Source: Oxalobacteraceae bacterium
GTDB taxonomy: Bacteria; Pseudomonadota; Gammaproteobacteria; Burkholderiales; Burkholderiaceae_D
NCBI GenBank assembly: GCA_023259175.1
Contig: JAHFQV010000031.1
Coordinates: 1 to 36,442 of the forward strand
Direction: 5' to 3'
Length of the DNA stretch: 36,442 nt
Of this stretch, positions 10,206 to 18,883 are shown one piece after another (the first letter of the stretch is position 1; each line of letters begins with the position of its first letter). The notes below the pieces were generated by a model, which searched no databases, was not told where the DNA came from, and saw only the letters and a list, made by a program, of their open reading frames with translations. The translations under genes and the position numbers were made by a program.

Positions 10206-13200
10206 TCAGCTCGCACGATTAGACTGCGCATTGGTTTTAAGTCCCATTGAAACTGGGGCGTCTGGCTTGTGATCGGTTGGGGGTTCGGAAGGATGTTTGC
10301 AAAGCTTATCAATTTCTTCGATCAATGTGTGGGGCGATACCGGTTTGGTGAGTATCGTGCAGGTTTGCACGATGTCGTCAGGGATTAGATGTTTCGATTC
10401 GCCAGTGATAATGATGGCAGGGATGGCGTGACTAAATTCTTTGCGCAAAGCGGCAATGACATCTCTGCCGGTCCAGTGGTTTGCGAGTAAATAGTCGGTC
10501 AAAATCAGGTCAGGCATGCGTTCTATGTAAGCTAAATTATCGAGCAGGGCTTCATAGGAATGAAAAGCTTCGCAGATGATTTCAAATTCTGTGAGTAATT
10601 CCACCGTTGAGGTACGCACCAAGAGATCGTCTTCGACATAGATGACGTACAGACCCGTCAAGCTGACGCTCGATTCGGTGCTGATATTGTCTTTGTTGGC
10701 AGGCGCTGGGCCTAGGCCTTCGGCGCGCGGGAGGTCAAGATAAAAACGCGTACCATGCCCTAAATTTGAGCGCATAAACATCGCGTGACCCGTCAACATT
10801 TCTATCGTCGCGCTGACAATGGATAAGCCCAAGCCTAAGCCTTTTTCACGGTCCCTTTCTTGATTGGCGACTTGATAGAAGGCTTTAAAAATATTATTTT
10901 GGTCGGAAGGGGCGATGCCGATACCATTGTCAAGAACGTAGAGTCGGCAAAATTTCATGAAAACGACCAGCCGTATTACCACGATGGCGGCTTCTTTTTT
11001 ATCTGGCTTGCTGTATTTGATGGCGTTCGAAACTAGATTGACGATGACGCGATAGAGTAGGTTTTGATCGCTCTGGATAAAATAATGTTTGCCGCTCTTT
11101 TTTTGGCAACGAATTTTGACCTGACGTTCATCTGCAAAAGGGCGCATCGATGTAATCACTTCATCGATCATCTCACCTAAATCGAAGACACTGTATTCGG
11201 GTTTGACTAAGCCAGATTCAAGGCGAGATACTTCTAAAATAGCGTTGAACGAGGAGCGCATGACATGGGTGGCATTTTGCGCTAATTGAATTAAACTTCG
11301 GCTTTTTTGCAAGTCATCACGGGCGATCGCATTTCTGAGCGCCTCGAGTAAATTGGAAATCGCCTGCATAGGTTGACGCAGATCATGTGCTGCGTCGGCG
11401 ATAAATTTAGATTTATTTTGATTTTGCTGACGTACTTCCTGGGTACGTTCACGCACGACTTCTTCTAACCAATTGCGCTGACGAATCAAGGTGCCGACAC
11501 GGAGATTGTAGAGATACCAGATCAGTCCTATGGTCAGCGTTGTGACTAAAACGCGGAACCAGTTTGTCTTCCAGTACGGTGGAGTGACGTTGATCTCGAG
11601 CGTTGCTTCTTCCTGGCTCCAGATCCCCGCTTCATTTTGTGCTTTGACTCGAAAGATATAGCGACCGGGGTCGAGATTGGCATAGTTGGCCTGCCTTATT
11701 TTGGCATCGATGGAAATCCATTCATTATCGTAATTGTCCAGTTTGTATTTGAAGCGATTTTTTGAGACATTGGAAAAATGGAGGGCCGTGAATTCGATGG
11801 TAAAGCGATTCTGTTCTTTGGGCAGTTTTACGGCGTTGTTTAGATTTTTTTTGTCTTTGCTGTTCTGCGAGTAGGCATTGATGTTGAGCGCTTGATTGCC
11901 CAGATAAAATCCTGTAATGCGAGCGATAGGTGGATAAGGATTTTTCTTGATGTGTTCCGGACGAAAAACGGTGAGGCCATTGGTTCCTCCGAAAAAATAA
12001 CGGCCATCACTGCTTTTGAAAGCAGCGCCGTAATAGAACTCCCCCTTGGTCATACCATCTTGTTCGGTGTAGTGACGCAGTTCTCCGCTTTGCATGTCAA
12101 AGTGCGAAATGCCGGCATCGGTGCTTAACCACAAATCTTGCTGGCCCCCTTCTAGGATCGCATCCACCGTTGATTCGACTGCGTAGAATTTAAACTGCAG
12201 CTTTTCCTCGGTTTCGTTGCTGATGCGGTTAAGGCCATTTTCCGTTCCTATCCAAATATGATTTTGGGTGTCCTCAATGATGACGCTGACATGACCAGGG
12301 CCTATGCTATTGGGGTCGTGTGGATCGTGGCGATAAAAATGAAATTGACCCGACTTCAAATCGAGCATTTGTAAGCCACTGGGACTGCCTATCCATAGTC
12401 GTTGTTTCGAGTCCTCAAGCAGTGCGTAGGTCGAATCATCGTAGAGGCTATTGGCGAGCCGCGCTTCATGCCGATAAAGGCGCATTTTTTGTGTTTGGTA
12501 ATCGAGAAAAGCAAGACCATTGTTGGAACTCATCCAAAAATTACCCGCATGATCGATTAAGGTTTGATAGACGATGCCGAGTTTGGGATCACTTGCCAAT
12601 CGAGGTCTCAAATAAAAGCGTCCAGTTTTGAGATCGAAACGTTCAAGTCCTGAAATCGAGGTGAGCCAAACCTGATCATGTTGGTCGATCACGATACTGG
12701 AAAAACGATCCCGCGCTGAAGCATTGAGTTCTTTGGGGGCGTGTCGGTAGATGCGTATGATGCCGGTCTTAGGATCAAGTAAGTTCAGGCCGCCGCCATA
12801 GGTGGGAATGTAGATGAGTCCATTGTGGTCACCCAAGACGGCACTAATTTTGTCGTTGCTGAGTCTTTGAGGCTTTTGTTCTTGCGAGGTATAGCGCCCG
12901 AAGCCGCCGCTGGCGAGATCAACTCGGCAGGTGCCACCGGCCCATGAGCCTATCCATAAGGTTTCAGTGTGATCTTGAAAAAGAGAATACACCTCGTCGT
13001 CGCACAAACTATTGTGATCACCGACAAAGTGGCGGAATTGGCGAAAGGTTTCGTTTTCGTGCGCATAGCGTAGCAAACCATGAGATAGGGTGCCTATCCA
13101 AATATCCCCTTGTTTATCCTCTAAAAGGCTGTACACGCGGTCGCCAATCACGTCGCTGGGTATGGGGTGGGGAAATGGGATGGCGCGCTTGCTGCTTGGG

Positions 13201-14036
13201 TCTAGGCGCGCCACACCATGTTCAGTTCCGACCCAGAGTTCTCCCTGCTTGCGTAACAGTAGGCTACGTACTTCCAGCTTGCGGCTCGCACCACGGCCTA
13301 GATCGATGGCAATGTGTTCGAAGCTGTTTGCGCCGGGTGCGAGATAATCTAAGCCAATGTCGGTGCCGACCCACAATCCGCCGTTGCTGTCGCAGGTGAC
13401 CGTGTTGATTTTGTCGCTGGAAATGCTGTCTGCTTTTTGCGCATCATAGCGAAAAGTAGAAAATGCGCGTCGCTTTTTATCGTAATGTTGTAGGCCAGCT
13501 TTGGTCGCTATCCACAAACCTGCTTGATTGTCACCCGTAATAAACGTGACTTGCCGCCCATTTGTATCGGGTATTTGCGCATGATCGCCCGGCAAAGTCG
13601 ACGGCTCGACCATGGTGAAACTCTCGTCGCTAGGGTTGAATTTTTGTAAGCCGTTACGTGTTCCTATCCACAAGACTGATTCTCGATCTACATACAGCGC
13701 ACCTATCCAATTATTGGCGAGGCTGTGCGGATTGGCGGGCTTACTACGATAGACCTTGAATTGGTAGCCATCAAACCGCGATAAGCCATTTTGACCGCCA
13801 AACCACATAAAGCCTTGCGCGTCTTGCGCGATCGAGAGGATGGTGTTTTGTGGTAGGCCCTGCTCAATGGAGAGTGTCTCAAAATGGATGGGTGCTTTGC
13901 TGAGATCGGGCGGGCTGTGCTCGCTTGCGTTACCAAGTGCTGTGCTCACTAGCATGACGTACAGGCAGAGCAAGGCACCGAACCACGGAAGCCGGATGAA
14001 CCTTAGGTAGCGCGGGACTTGATGATGAAAGTACAT
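10206..14036 (-). CDS. Hybrid sensor histidine kinase with double beta-propeller periplasmic sensor
   Basis: A 1276-residue membrane sensor. An N-terminal hydrophobic segment (about 18-36) is a signal peptide or anchor. A long periplasmic part follows with about 14 two-component-regulator propeller repeats (pattern LWIGTxxGLxxF), enough for two seven-bladed propellers. A Y_Y_Y domain (YKLDNYDNEW to RFRVKAQ-like sequence) comes next. One membrane helix lies near 818-838, then a coiled linker and a HisKA domain with H884 in ADAAHDLRQP. The ATPase domain has NLVSNAIKY, DNGIGI and GLGLGLSI. A C-terminal receiver carries D1181 in LILTDYLL. Unlike the Bacteroides systems with this sensor, it ends in a receiver without an AraC domain. 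The DNA-binding output is instead the separate LuxR protein. The ligand is unknown; many such sensors detect glycans or peptides, but nothing here shows which. Confidence 0.94.
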   Translation of the reverse strand: MYFHHQVPRYLRFIRLPWFGALLCLYVMLVSTALGNASEHSPPDLSKAPIHFETLSIEQGLPQNTILSIAQDAQGFMWFGGQNGLSRFDGYQFKVYRSKPANPHSLANNWIGALYVDRESVLWIGTRNGLQKFNPSDESFTMVEPSTLPGDHAQIPDTNGRQVTFITGDNQAGLWIATKAGLQHYDKKRRAFSTFRYDAQKADSISSDKINTVTCDSNGGLWVGTDIGLDYLAPGANSFEHIAIDLGRGASRKLEVRSLLLRKQGELWVGTEHGVARLDPSSKRAIPFPHPIPSDVIGDRVYSLLEDKQGDIWIGTLSHGLLRYAHENETFRQFRHFVGDHNSLCDDEVYSLFQDHTETLWIGSWAGGTCRVDLASGGFGRYTSQEQKPQRLSNDKISAVLGDHNGLIYIPTYGGGLNLLDPKTGIIRIYRHAPKELNASARDRFSSIVIDQHDQVWLTSISGLERFDLKTGRFYLRPRLASDPKLGIVYQTLIDHAGNFWMSSNNGLAFLDYQTQKMRLYRHEARLANSLYDDSTYALLEDSKQRLWIGSPSGLQMLDLKSGQFHFYRHDPHDPNSIGPGHVSVIIEDTQNHIWIGTENGLNRISNETEEKLQFKFYAVESTVDAILEGGQQDLWLSTDAGISHFDMQSGELRHYTEQDGMTKGEFYYGAAFKSSDGRYFFGGTNGLTVFRPEHIKKNPYPPIARITGFYLGNQALNINAYSQNSKDKKNLNNAVKLPKEQNRFTIEFTALHFSNVSKNRFKYKLDNYDNEWISIDAKIRQANYANLDPGRYIFRVKAQNEAGIWSQEEATLEINVTPPYWKTNWFRVLVTTLTIGLIWYLYNLRVGTLIRQRNWLEEVVRERTQEVRQQNQNKSKFIADAAHDLRQPMQAISNLLEALRNAIARDDLQKSRSLIQLAQNATHVMRSSFNAILEVSRLESGLVKPEYSVFDLGEMIDEVITSMRPFADERQVKIRCQKKSGKHYFIQSDQNLLYRVIVNLVSNAIKYSKPDKKEAAIVVIRLVVFMKFCRLYVLDNGIGIAPSDQNNIFKAFYQVANQERDREKGLGLGLSIVSATIEMLTGHAMFMRSNLGHGTRFYLDLPRAEGLGPAPANKDNISTESSVSLTGLYVIYVEDDLLVRTSTVELLTEFEIICEAFHSYEALLDNLAYIERMPDLILTDYLLANHWTGRDVIAALRKEFSHAIPAIIITGESKHLIPDDIVQTCTILTKPVSPHTLIEEIDKLCKHPSEPPTDHKPDAPVSMGLKTNAQSNRAS

Positions 14037-14069
14037 ACGGAACCTGAATGGGACGGCCTGAATATTATC

Positions 14070-14098
14070 GTTTTATTTTGACTAGTTTAATTTGTCAA
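14070..14098 (-). promoter_or_regulatory. Putative sigma-70 promoter of the hybrid kinase operon
   Basis: On the minus strand a perfect TTGACA box (14098-14093) is followed after 17 bp by TAAAAC (14075-14070), a weak -10. It lies about 35 bp before the kinase start codon, in an A/T-rich stretch with no gene. The spacing is ideal, but the -10 matches only four of six positions. Confidence 0.45.
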
Positions 14099-14218
14099 CC
14101 TAAAACAGAATTTTATTCGACTCGTCTTCGACGCAATTTGAGCATTAGCGGTGCATTCTTCATTCAATTGCCTAGAACAATGCAACCGCCACCCGCTCAG
14201 ATTCTAATCGACGAACGC

Positions 14219-14797
14219 TTATTTGGAAACGATAGTCCAAGTCCAATCGCGGTCAGAGGCAGCGATGGTGCTGGAATACGAACGTATCGTACTGCCTTCG
14301 CCCGGCCAAGGATTGTTGATGTTTAAGCTATTGCCGGTATTGGTGTAACCATAGACAGTGACAAAATGACCGCCACCACTACGCCATGTCCACAAGATAA
14401 CGAAAGGTTTGTTGCTTTCGATGCGGCTGGCAACGCTCGCTTTGCTTAGATTGTAGTTGTAGACCGAGTTGGCAACACCCCAGTGCGTCAAAATTTTGCC
14501 GATGGTATAGGTAGAGTCTGGCTGATTGAGTGAGCTATTCCAATAAAACGTACTATTGCCACAGGCGTAGCTTGAATTTAAGGCGTAGTTGACTTCACTA
14601 CATTGCGTCACGGTTTTGCCGAAATAACCCAAGATCATCGAGCTACTGGCGGCCCAGCACCAGTTGCTATGTTCTTGTTGATTCATTGGGAAATTATTGA
14701 GTTTGTACCAGCTATAGTTTTGCGCTGAAGCCAGACTACCTAAAGTTATTGCTGCGATAAAGCCTAGTGCTTGTAAGCTACGGATGAAAGTTTTCAT
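14219..14797 (-). CDS. Secreted papain-like cysteine protease (C70/C39_2-like)
   Basis: A 192-residue exported protein. The signal peptide is clear (TFIRSLQALGFIAAITLGSL, cleavage near A25). QQEHSNWCWAASSSMIL gives the nucleophile C47 in the NWCWAA motif typical of AvrRpt2-type (C70) and related papain-like peptidases. H144 in SGGGHFVTVYGY and N162 in NINNPWPGEG complete the triad. C66 and C79 could form a disulphide. The ATG at 14797 has a near-perfect AGGAGG Shine-Dalgarno sequence 5 nt upstream. The frame is open to 14845, but that extension has no such support. It is the second gene of a two-gene operon, 53 bp after the stop of a secreted partner. It probably acts outside the cell or in the periplasm; the substrate is unknown. 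Confidence 0.85.
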   Translation of the reverse strand: MKTFIRSLQALGFIAAITLGSLASAQNYSWYKLNNFPMNQQEHSNWCWAASSSMILGYFGKTVTQCSEVNYALNSSYACGNSTFYWNSSLNQPDSTYTIGKILTHWGVANSVYNYNLSKASVASRIESNKPFVILWTWRSGGGHFVTVYGYTNTGNSLNINNPWPGEGSTIRSYSSTIAASDRDWTWTIVSK

Positions 14798-14850
14798 TGT
14801 GTCCTCCTGAAGGGTTTGATGCGCCGTGGTTTGAAGCGGCCGCACGCTTA

Positions 14851-15570
14851 TTATTTGGCGATGTTTTTGCTCAGTATCGCTTGGATTTTGGGCAAAATAT
14901 CTTGCGCACTACTTGCGTCTGCACCACTGCTGGTACCGAATGGGCTAGCCAGTTGTAGCGTGGCGCGAGCGGCGATCAACGGCGCATAACCCAATTCACC
15001 TTGGTCGTTTTTCACTTCGAGGAAATCAGAAGTCGCTTGGTAAATCCGAACGAAGCGAAAACCCTGTTTGCCTGCATTGCGTTGACTCGATTGCTGCACA
15101 TCGTTTGCCAGCTTGGCGGCACCAGCCGAACTAAATTCCCAATTGCCTTGAATTTTTTCCATTCCAACCAAGCCAACAGCACGACCATTGACCATCACCA
15201 TGAAATTCCAAATCCCAGTGCCAACCAATTGTTGATCAAAGCGCGTCTTTGCATTCATTAAAGCTTGTGGCGCAGCGCTATAGACTTCGAAAGCCATGCC
15301 CAATGTGGCGCTTTTTAAGGACTTCACATCACTGACATCAAATACAAAGTTGGCAGGAATTGCCTCGCGTGCATATTGTGCGGAAAGGCTAGCGACCAAA
15401 GATTGCAGCGCTTTGTCAGCGACGGTGCGTAGACCCGCTGGTTCCTTGGCGGCTACCGCCCGATTGACCGCTTCATTGTCGAAGGGGGATTGGTTGATGT
15501 TGTGGCTATAGGCGACTTGTGCAGCAAGGAGACTGAGTCCTAGGGCCGCAGTGTTGAAATACAGTTTCAT
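14851..15570 (-). CDS. Secreted protein of unknown function, partner of the cysteine protease
   Basis: A 239-residue protein with a signal peptide (MKLYFNTAALGLSLLAAQVAYS, cleavage near residue 22) and no membrane segment or catalytic motif that I recognise. The mature part includes ANFVFDVSDVKSLKSATLGM at about 75-94 and a likely beta-rich middle (GIWNFMVMVNGRAVGLVGME). AGAGGAAG stands just before the ATG. It is the first gene of the operon, followed by the secreted cysteine protease. Proteases are often encoded with a secreted inhibitor, chaperone or substrate, and this protein could be any of these. I infer that only from position. Confidence 0.7.
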   Translation of the reverse strand: MKLYFNTAALGLSLLAAQVAYSHNINQSPFDNEAVNRAVAAKEPAGLRTVADKALQSLVASLSAQYAREAIPANFVFDVSDVKSLKSATLGMAFEVYSAAPQALMNAKTRFDQQLVGTGIWNFMVMVNGRAVGLVGMEKIQGNWEFSSAGAAKLANDVQQSSQRNAGKQGFRFVRIYQATSDFLEVKNDQGELGYAPLIAARATLQLASPFGTSSGADASSAQDILPKIQAILSKNIAK

Positions 15571-15599
15571 TGTCTTCCTCTCTCTTAAAGATATGGGAT

Positions 15600-15614
15600 G
15601 CCAATTGAATTGGC
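15600..15614. promoter_or_regulatory. Perfect 15 bp palindrome upstream of the protease operon, possible operator
   Basis: GCCAATT-G-AATTGGC lies 30-44 bp upstream of the start of the secreted-partner gene. A second inverted repeat, CATCTG-TAG-CAGATG, is at 15651-15665. Both are in the 225 bp spacer that must hold the operon promoter. Such symmetric sites suit a dimeric regulator. No protein can be assigned. Confidence 0.4.
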
Positions 15615-15795
15615 TAATATTGTTTTTGATGATTCAAGGATTTATTGAAGCATCTGTAGCAGATGTGTACAGAGAATTGCCTAAGCTACAGCTTGAGATT
15701 AGTCAATAAAATGGCCGCTGCCTATTCGACATATGTCATGTCAAGGAAGGGCAGTGAAGAGATAAGTTTGAAATCTGTGGTAGTGATGAAACAAT

Positions 15796-16953
15796 TTAGC
15801 TTTGGCGCAGCTTCAATCGCCAAAGTGAAGTCGTTTCCGCTGCCCGTGCGACGTGTAAGGGATCCTTACTGTCTTTAGTTTTGGCATGCGTAGGGCGAAT
15901 ATCAAGTTTGTCGATGACTTCAAGTTCGGCTGCCGCTATCCAGTGTTGTAATTCTTGCGCGCTGCGTAGCTCTAGGTGCTGCGCTAAGTCCGACAAAATT
16001 AACCAAGCTTCACCCCCTTCGCTTAAATGAGCACCGACTTGGCTTAGGAAAGCACGCAACATGCGACTTTCGGGGTCATAGATGGCGTATTCGATGGCTG
16101 AATTTGGGCGCGCGGGAAGCCAAGGCGGATTGCAAACAATGAGTGCTGCGCGGCCTTCGGGAAACATATCGATTTTTTGGAGTTCGACTTGTGAGGCATA
16201 GCCCAGACGGGTCAAATTTTCTTCCGCGCATTGCAAAGCACGAGGGTCTTGATCGGTGGCGATGATTTTTTGGATGCCGCGCCGCGCTAATAAGGCCGCG
16301 ATCACACCGCTACCGGTACCGATGTCAAAAGCAATCGTCGTATTCGGTAGCGGCGCTTGGGCGATTAAATCCAAATACTCGCCGCGAACCGGTGAAAAGA
16401 CACCGTAATGGGGATGAATTTTATTATCCAATGCCGGAATGTAGACGCCATTCTTGCGCCATTCGTGTGCGCCGACGAGACCGAGTAATTCGCGTAAGGA
16501 GCAAATAAAGCCATGCGCTTGTTCGCCATAGGCTTCTTGCATGGCTAAACTTAAATCAGGCGCACGCCGTAAATTGATTTTAAAGTTGGCTTCAACTTCG
16601 ATCAACAACATCGCGAGAATGTGCGCTCTTTGTGCCTGCTTTTGCCGATGCGCAAAAAAAATTGCGCGCGGACTCGCGTCGCTGGCAGGAGGTGATTTCG
16701 CACGACGCTGATGGCTACGCTTAGGTGCGTCCAAGCGACGCGCGACCGCCAGCATGAGTTGCCGTGCATTTTGAAAATCACCCCGCCATAAAAGCGCCGT
16801 CCCTTCACACATCAGACGATAGGCGGTGTCGGCATTCATGCTGTCATCGATGCAGACGACTTTGCTCGGTACGGCGTGATGGTTCTCAGATTGCCAGCGT
16901 AAGCAGCGTTCCTGTTCGTTCTCAGTCCAGAGGATTTGTGCGGTAGTTGACAT
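15796..16953 (-). CDS. Class I SAM-dependent methyltransferase (NPPW type)
   Basis: A 385-residue cytoplasmic protein. The C-terminal half is a Rossmann methyltransferase with motif I FDIGTGSGVIAALLARRG at about 208-225 and the catalytic motif IVCNPPWLP at about 270. NPP(Y/W/F) motifs are used to methylate amino groups on glutamine or on nucleic acid bases, so a role in protein or rRNA modification is likely. The N-terminal 200 residues are not recognised and include a basic stretch (RRLDAPKRSHQRRAKS) that may bind RNA. I chose the ATG at 16953 (MSTTAQILW). In-frame starts at 16983 and 16998 are possible, and none has a good Shine-Dalgarno sequence. It is divergent from the outer-membrane protein gene. 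Confidence 0.8.
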   Translation of the reverse strand: MSTTAQILWTENEQERCLRWQSENHHAVPSKVVCIDDSMNADTAYRLMCEGTALLWRGDFQNARQLMLAVARRLDAPKRSHQRRAKSPPASDASPRAIFFAHRQKQAQRAHILAMLLIEVEANFKINLRRAPDLSLAMQEAYGEQAHGFICSLRELLGLVGAHEWRKNGVYIPALDNKIHPHYGVFSPVRGEYLDLIAQAPLPNTTIAFDIGTGSGVIAALLARRGIQKIIATDQDPRALQCAEENLTRLGYASQVELQKIDMFPEGRAALIVCNPPWLPARPNSAIEYAIYDPESRMLRAFLSQVGAHLSEGGEAWLILSDLAQHLELRSAQELQHWIAAAELEVIDKLDIRPTHAKTKDSKDPLHVARAAETTSLWRLKLRQS

Positions 16954-17098
16954 TGAAAATCTTATAGGTGGGTGTGTTCTCATTGCATTGTATCGCATTA
17001 GTTATACAATCGTGCCCTGGCAGCGTGGCTGCGGATGGTCGATTTGACTGAGAACGCAAGCGTGATCCGATTTTTTTTGCACGACCCTGGAGAAATGA

Positions 17099-17914
17099 AT
17101 GAAATTTTTGAGACCTTGCTTGAAAAATTATTTTGGCCTCTTATTATGGGTGCTCATTGGCTGCGGACAAGTGCAAGCGCAGGTGCAGGTGCAAGACGAT
17201 GCGCCGATTACGCCTTATCGCCCTTCGGTGTCGAGTCCAGCACAACTGCCTGCCGTCGGACAACTTGAGCTTGAAATGGGATGGCTACGTGTCAAACAAA
17301 GCGTTGAAAGCGATACGCGACGCGATAGCGCGCCATATCAGTTTAAATTGGCCTTGAACAAAGACTGGGGAATCTTGTTGGGTGGTGAAGCCCAAGTACG
17401 TTATCAAAGTTTAGGTGCAGCAAGTGAGCGTGGTTTTGGTGATACTACGCTGGTGTTGAAACACGCAGTGCAATTAGATGAAGTCAGTGCTTGGGGTTTT
17501 GAGCTAGGGAACAAATTTTCCACCGCCAAAACAAGCATCGGTAGTGGTAAGGATGATGTGAGTTTGAATGGTATTTATAGTCGCGATATCGGTGATTGGC
17601 ATCTGGATTTGAACGCCAATGCGGTGCGCTTAGGCTTGCAGGAAGCGGGTTTGGGTCGAGTGCAAAAAGGGCTTTCTGCTTCGTTCTCCCACAATCTATC
17701 TGAGCATTGGGCAATGAACGCCGAGCTTGCGGCTACCCAAAGACATGGCAGCAATAGTACTGCGCAATTGTTATTGGCCGCGGTCTATAGCCCGCATAAG
17801 CGATTAAGTATTGATGTGGGTTTGATTAAGGGTTTGAAAAGAGGTTTAAATGAGGCTTCACCCGACTGGGCTTTGTTTAGTGGTGTAGTGTTTCCAGTCG
17901 GTAGAATTTTTTAG
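17099..17914 (+). CDS. Outer-membrane beta-barrel protein, MetA/phenol-degradation-like family
   Basis: A 271-residue exported protein with a signal peptide ending near residue 28 (GQVQAQ). The mature part is built of alternating strands such as LELEMGWLRVKQSV, YQFKLALNKDWGILLGGEAQVRYQSL, GDTTLVLKHAV and WALFSGVVFPVGRIF. It ends in a C-terminal phenylalanine as outer-membrane barrels do. The pattern is that of proteins annotated as transporter or MetA-pathway of phenol degradation; these are predicted barrels of unknown cargo. A possible lipobox-like LIGC at 19-22 raises the alternative of a lipoprotein. GGAG stands 7 nt before the ATG. The EVE-domain gene follows after 12 bp. Confidence 0.75.
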   Translation: MKFLRPCLKNYFGLLLWVLIGCGQVQAQVQVQDDAPITPYRPSVSSPAQLPAVGQLELEMGWLRVKQSVESDTRRDSAPYQFKLALNKDWGILLGGEAQVRYQSLGAASERGFGDTTLVLKHAVQLDEVSAWGFELGNKFSTAKTSIGSGKDDVSLNGIYSRDIGDWHLDLNANAVRLGLQEAGLGRVQKGLSASFSHNLSEHWAMNAELAATQRHGSNSTAQLLLAAVYSPHKRLSIDVGLIKGLKRGLNEASPDWALFSGVVFPVGRIF

Positions 17915-17926
17915 AACATAATGATC

Positions 17927-18385
17927 ATGGCATATTGGTTGATGAAGTCAGAACCTAGCGAAGTGAGTATTGACGATGCTTTGGCAATGGGAGCTGCACC
18001 TTGGTTTGGCGTGCGTAACTATCAGGCGCGTAATTTCATGCGTGACTTGATGAAAAAGGGCGACGGCATTTTATTTTATCACTCCAGTTGCGCCGAGCCG
18101 GGCGTAGTTGGCTTGGCTGAAGTGGCTAGTATTCCCTATCCTGATGAAACGCAGTTTGACGCTCAAAGCAAATATTACGACCCCAAGGCCACCCGCGAAA
18201 CACCGCGTTGGATCTTGGTCGACGTCAAAGCGACGCGCAAAACCCGCTTACTCAAACTCGCCGAACTGCGCGAACATCCCGACTTGGTCGAGATGACAAT
18301 ACTCAAAAAAGGAAATCGTTTATCGATTACTCAGGTCACGGCGCACGAATGGAAAGTGATTAATCAGCTGTTGAAAAAAGACTGA
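17927..18385 (+). CDS. EVE domain-containing protein
   Basis: A 152-residue cytoplasmic protein that consists of one EVE domain. AYWLMKSEPSEVSIDD at the start, WFGVRNYQARNFMRD near 28-42 and GDGILFYHSSCAEPGVVGLAEV near 47-68 are the family signature. EVE domains share the PUA-like fold and some bind modified bases in DNA or RNA. The role of this stand-alone form in bacteria is not established. Family members begin with MAYWLMKSEP or close variants, so I take the ATG at 17927 rather than the one 6 bp before. It follows the barrel gene by 12 bp and converges on speD. Confidence 0.92.
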   Translation: MAYWLMKSEPSEVSIDDALAMGAAPWFGVRNYQARNFMRDLMKKGDGILFYHSSCAEPGVVGLAEVASIPYPDETQFDAQSKYYDPKATRETPRWILVDVKATRKTRLLKLAELREHPDLVEMTILKKGNRLSITQVTAHEWKVINQLLKKD

Positions 18386-18500
18386 GAAAGTGTGCTCCAT
18401 TGTTGCGTCGAGCCCTGAGAAAACCTAGTGGCGGCGATTGAGGGCGCGTCCAAGGACTTAAATTTTTGAGGAGAAATAAGGTAGGGGACGGTAGCGAAAT

Positions 18501-18881
18501 CTAAGACGTTTGTGCGACGCCGCGCCGTGTTGTATTGACGTCGCAGGAGGACGGCTTTAAGGCAAGGCGTATCACTTCCATCGCTGTTTGCGGCTGGGCT
18601 TGGCCGCACATAAAAATATCGGCTGCCGCAAAGCCAAACTCTGGCCAAGTATGAATCGAGATATGTGATTCGGCGAGCAGTAAAACGCCAGTGACCCCCT
18701 GCATAGGGCCAAAGCTATGGAAGTGGCCCAATAAAATGGTCGCGCCGGCGGCTTCGGCTGCTTCTCGTAGTAGTTGCTCGATTAATGGTGCTTGGGTTAG
18801 TAGATCGGCTTCGATGCCGTATAAGTCAGCCAAAAGATGCCAACCCGTGGCTTGCTTAGTCGTTGGAAATAGTTCTGACAT
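18501..18881 (-). CDS. speD: S-adenosylmethionine decarboxylase, class 1B proenzyme
   Basis: A 126-residue proenzyme. It cleaves itself and forms a pyruvoyl group, then decarboxylates AdoMet to the aminopropyl donor used for spermidine-type products. The cleavage motif LLLAESHISIHTWPEFG is intact: cleavage is expected between E71 and S72. H77 and C92 (DIFMCG) match the catalytic H68 and C83 of the Thermotoga enzyme at a constant offset of nine. It is the last gene of the minus-strand arm of the polyamine/membrane cluster. A membrane-bound aminopropyltransferase is encoded on the other arm, so the product has an obvious user. A GAGGA motif about 10 nt before the ATG lies inside the inverted repeat of the MITE-like element upstream. 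The ATG itself overlaps a TAATG sequence. Confidence 0.95.
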   Translation of the reverse strand: MSELFPTTKQATGWHLLADLYGIEADLLTQAPLIEQLLREAAEAAGATILLGHFHSFGPMQGVTGVLLLAESHISIHTWPEFGFAAADIFMCGQAQPQTAMEVIRLALKPSSCDVNTTRRGVAQTS

Positions 18882-18883
18882 TA

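Noticed and set aside
14048-14326. Plus-strand open frame of 92 codons between the kinase and the cysteine protease
   Set aside because: It runs over the kinase promoter region and into the 3' end of the protease gene on the other strand, with no supporting features.
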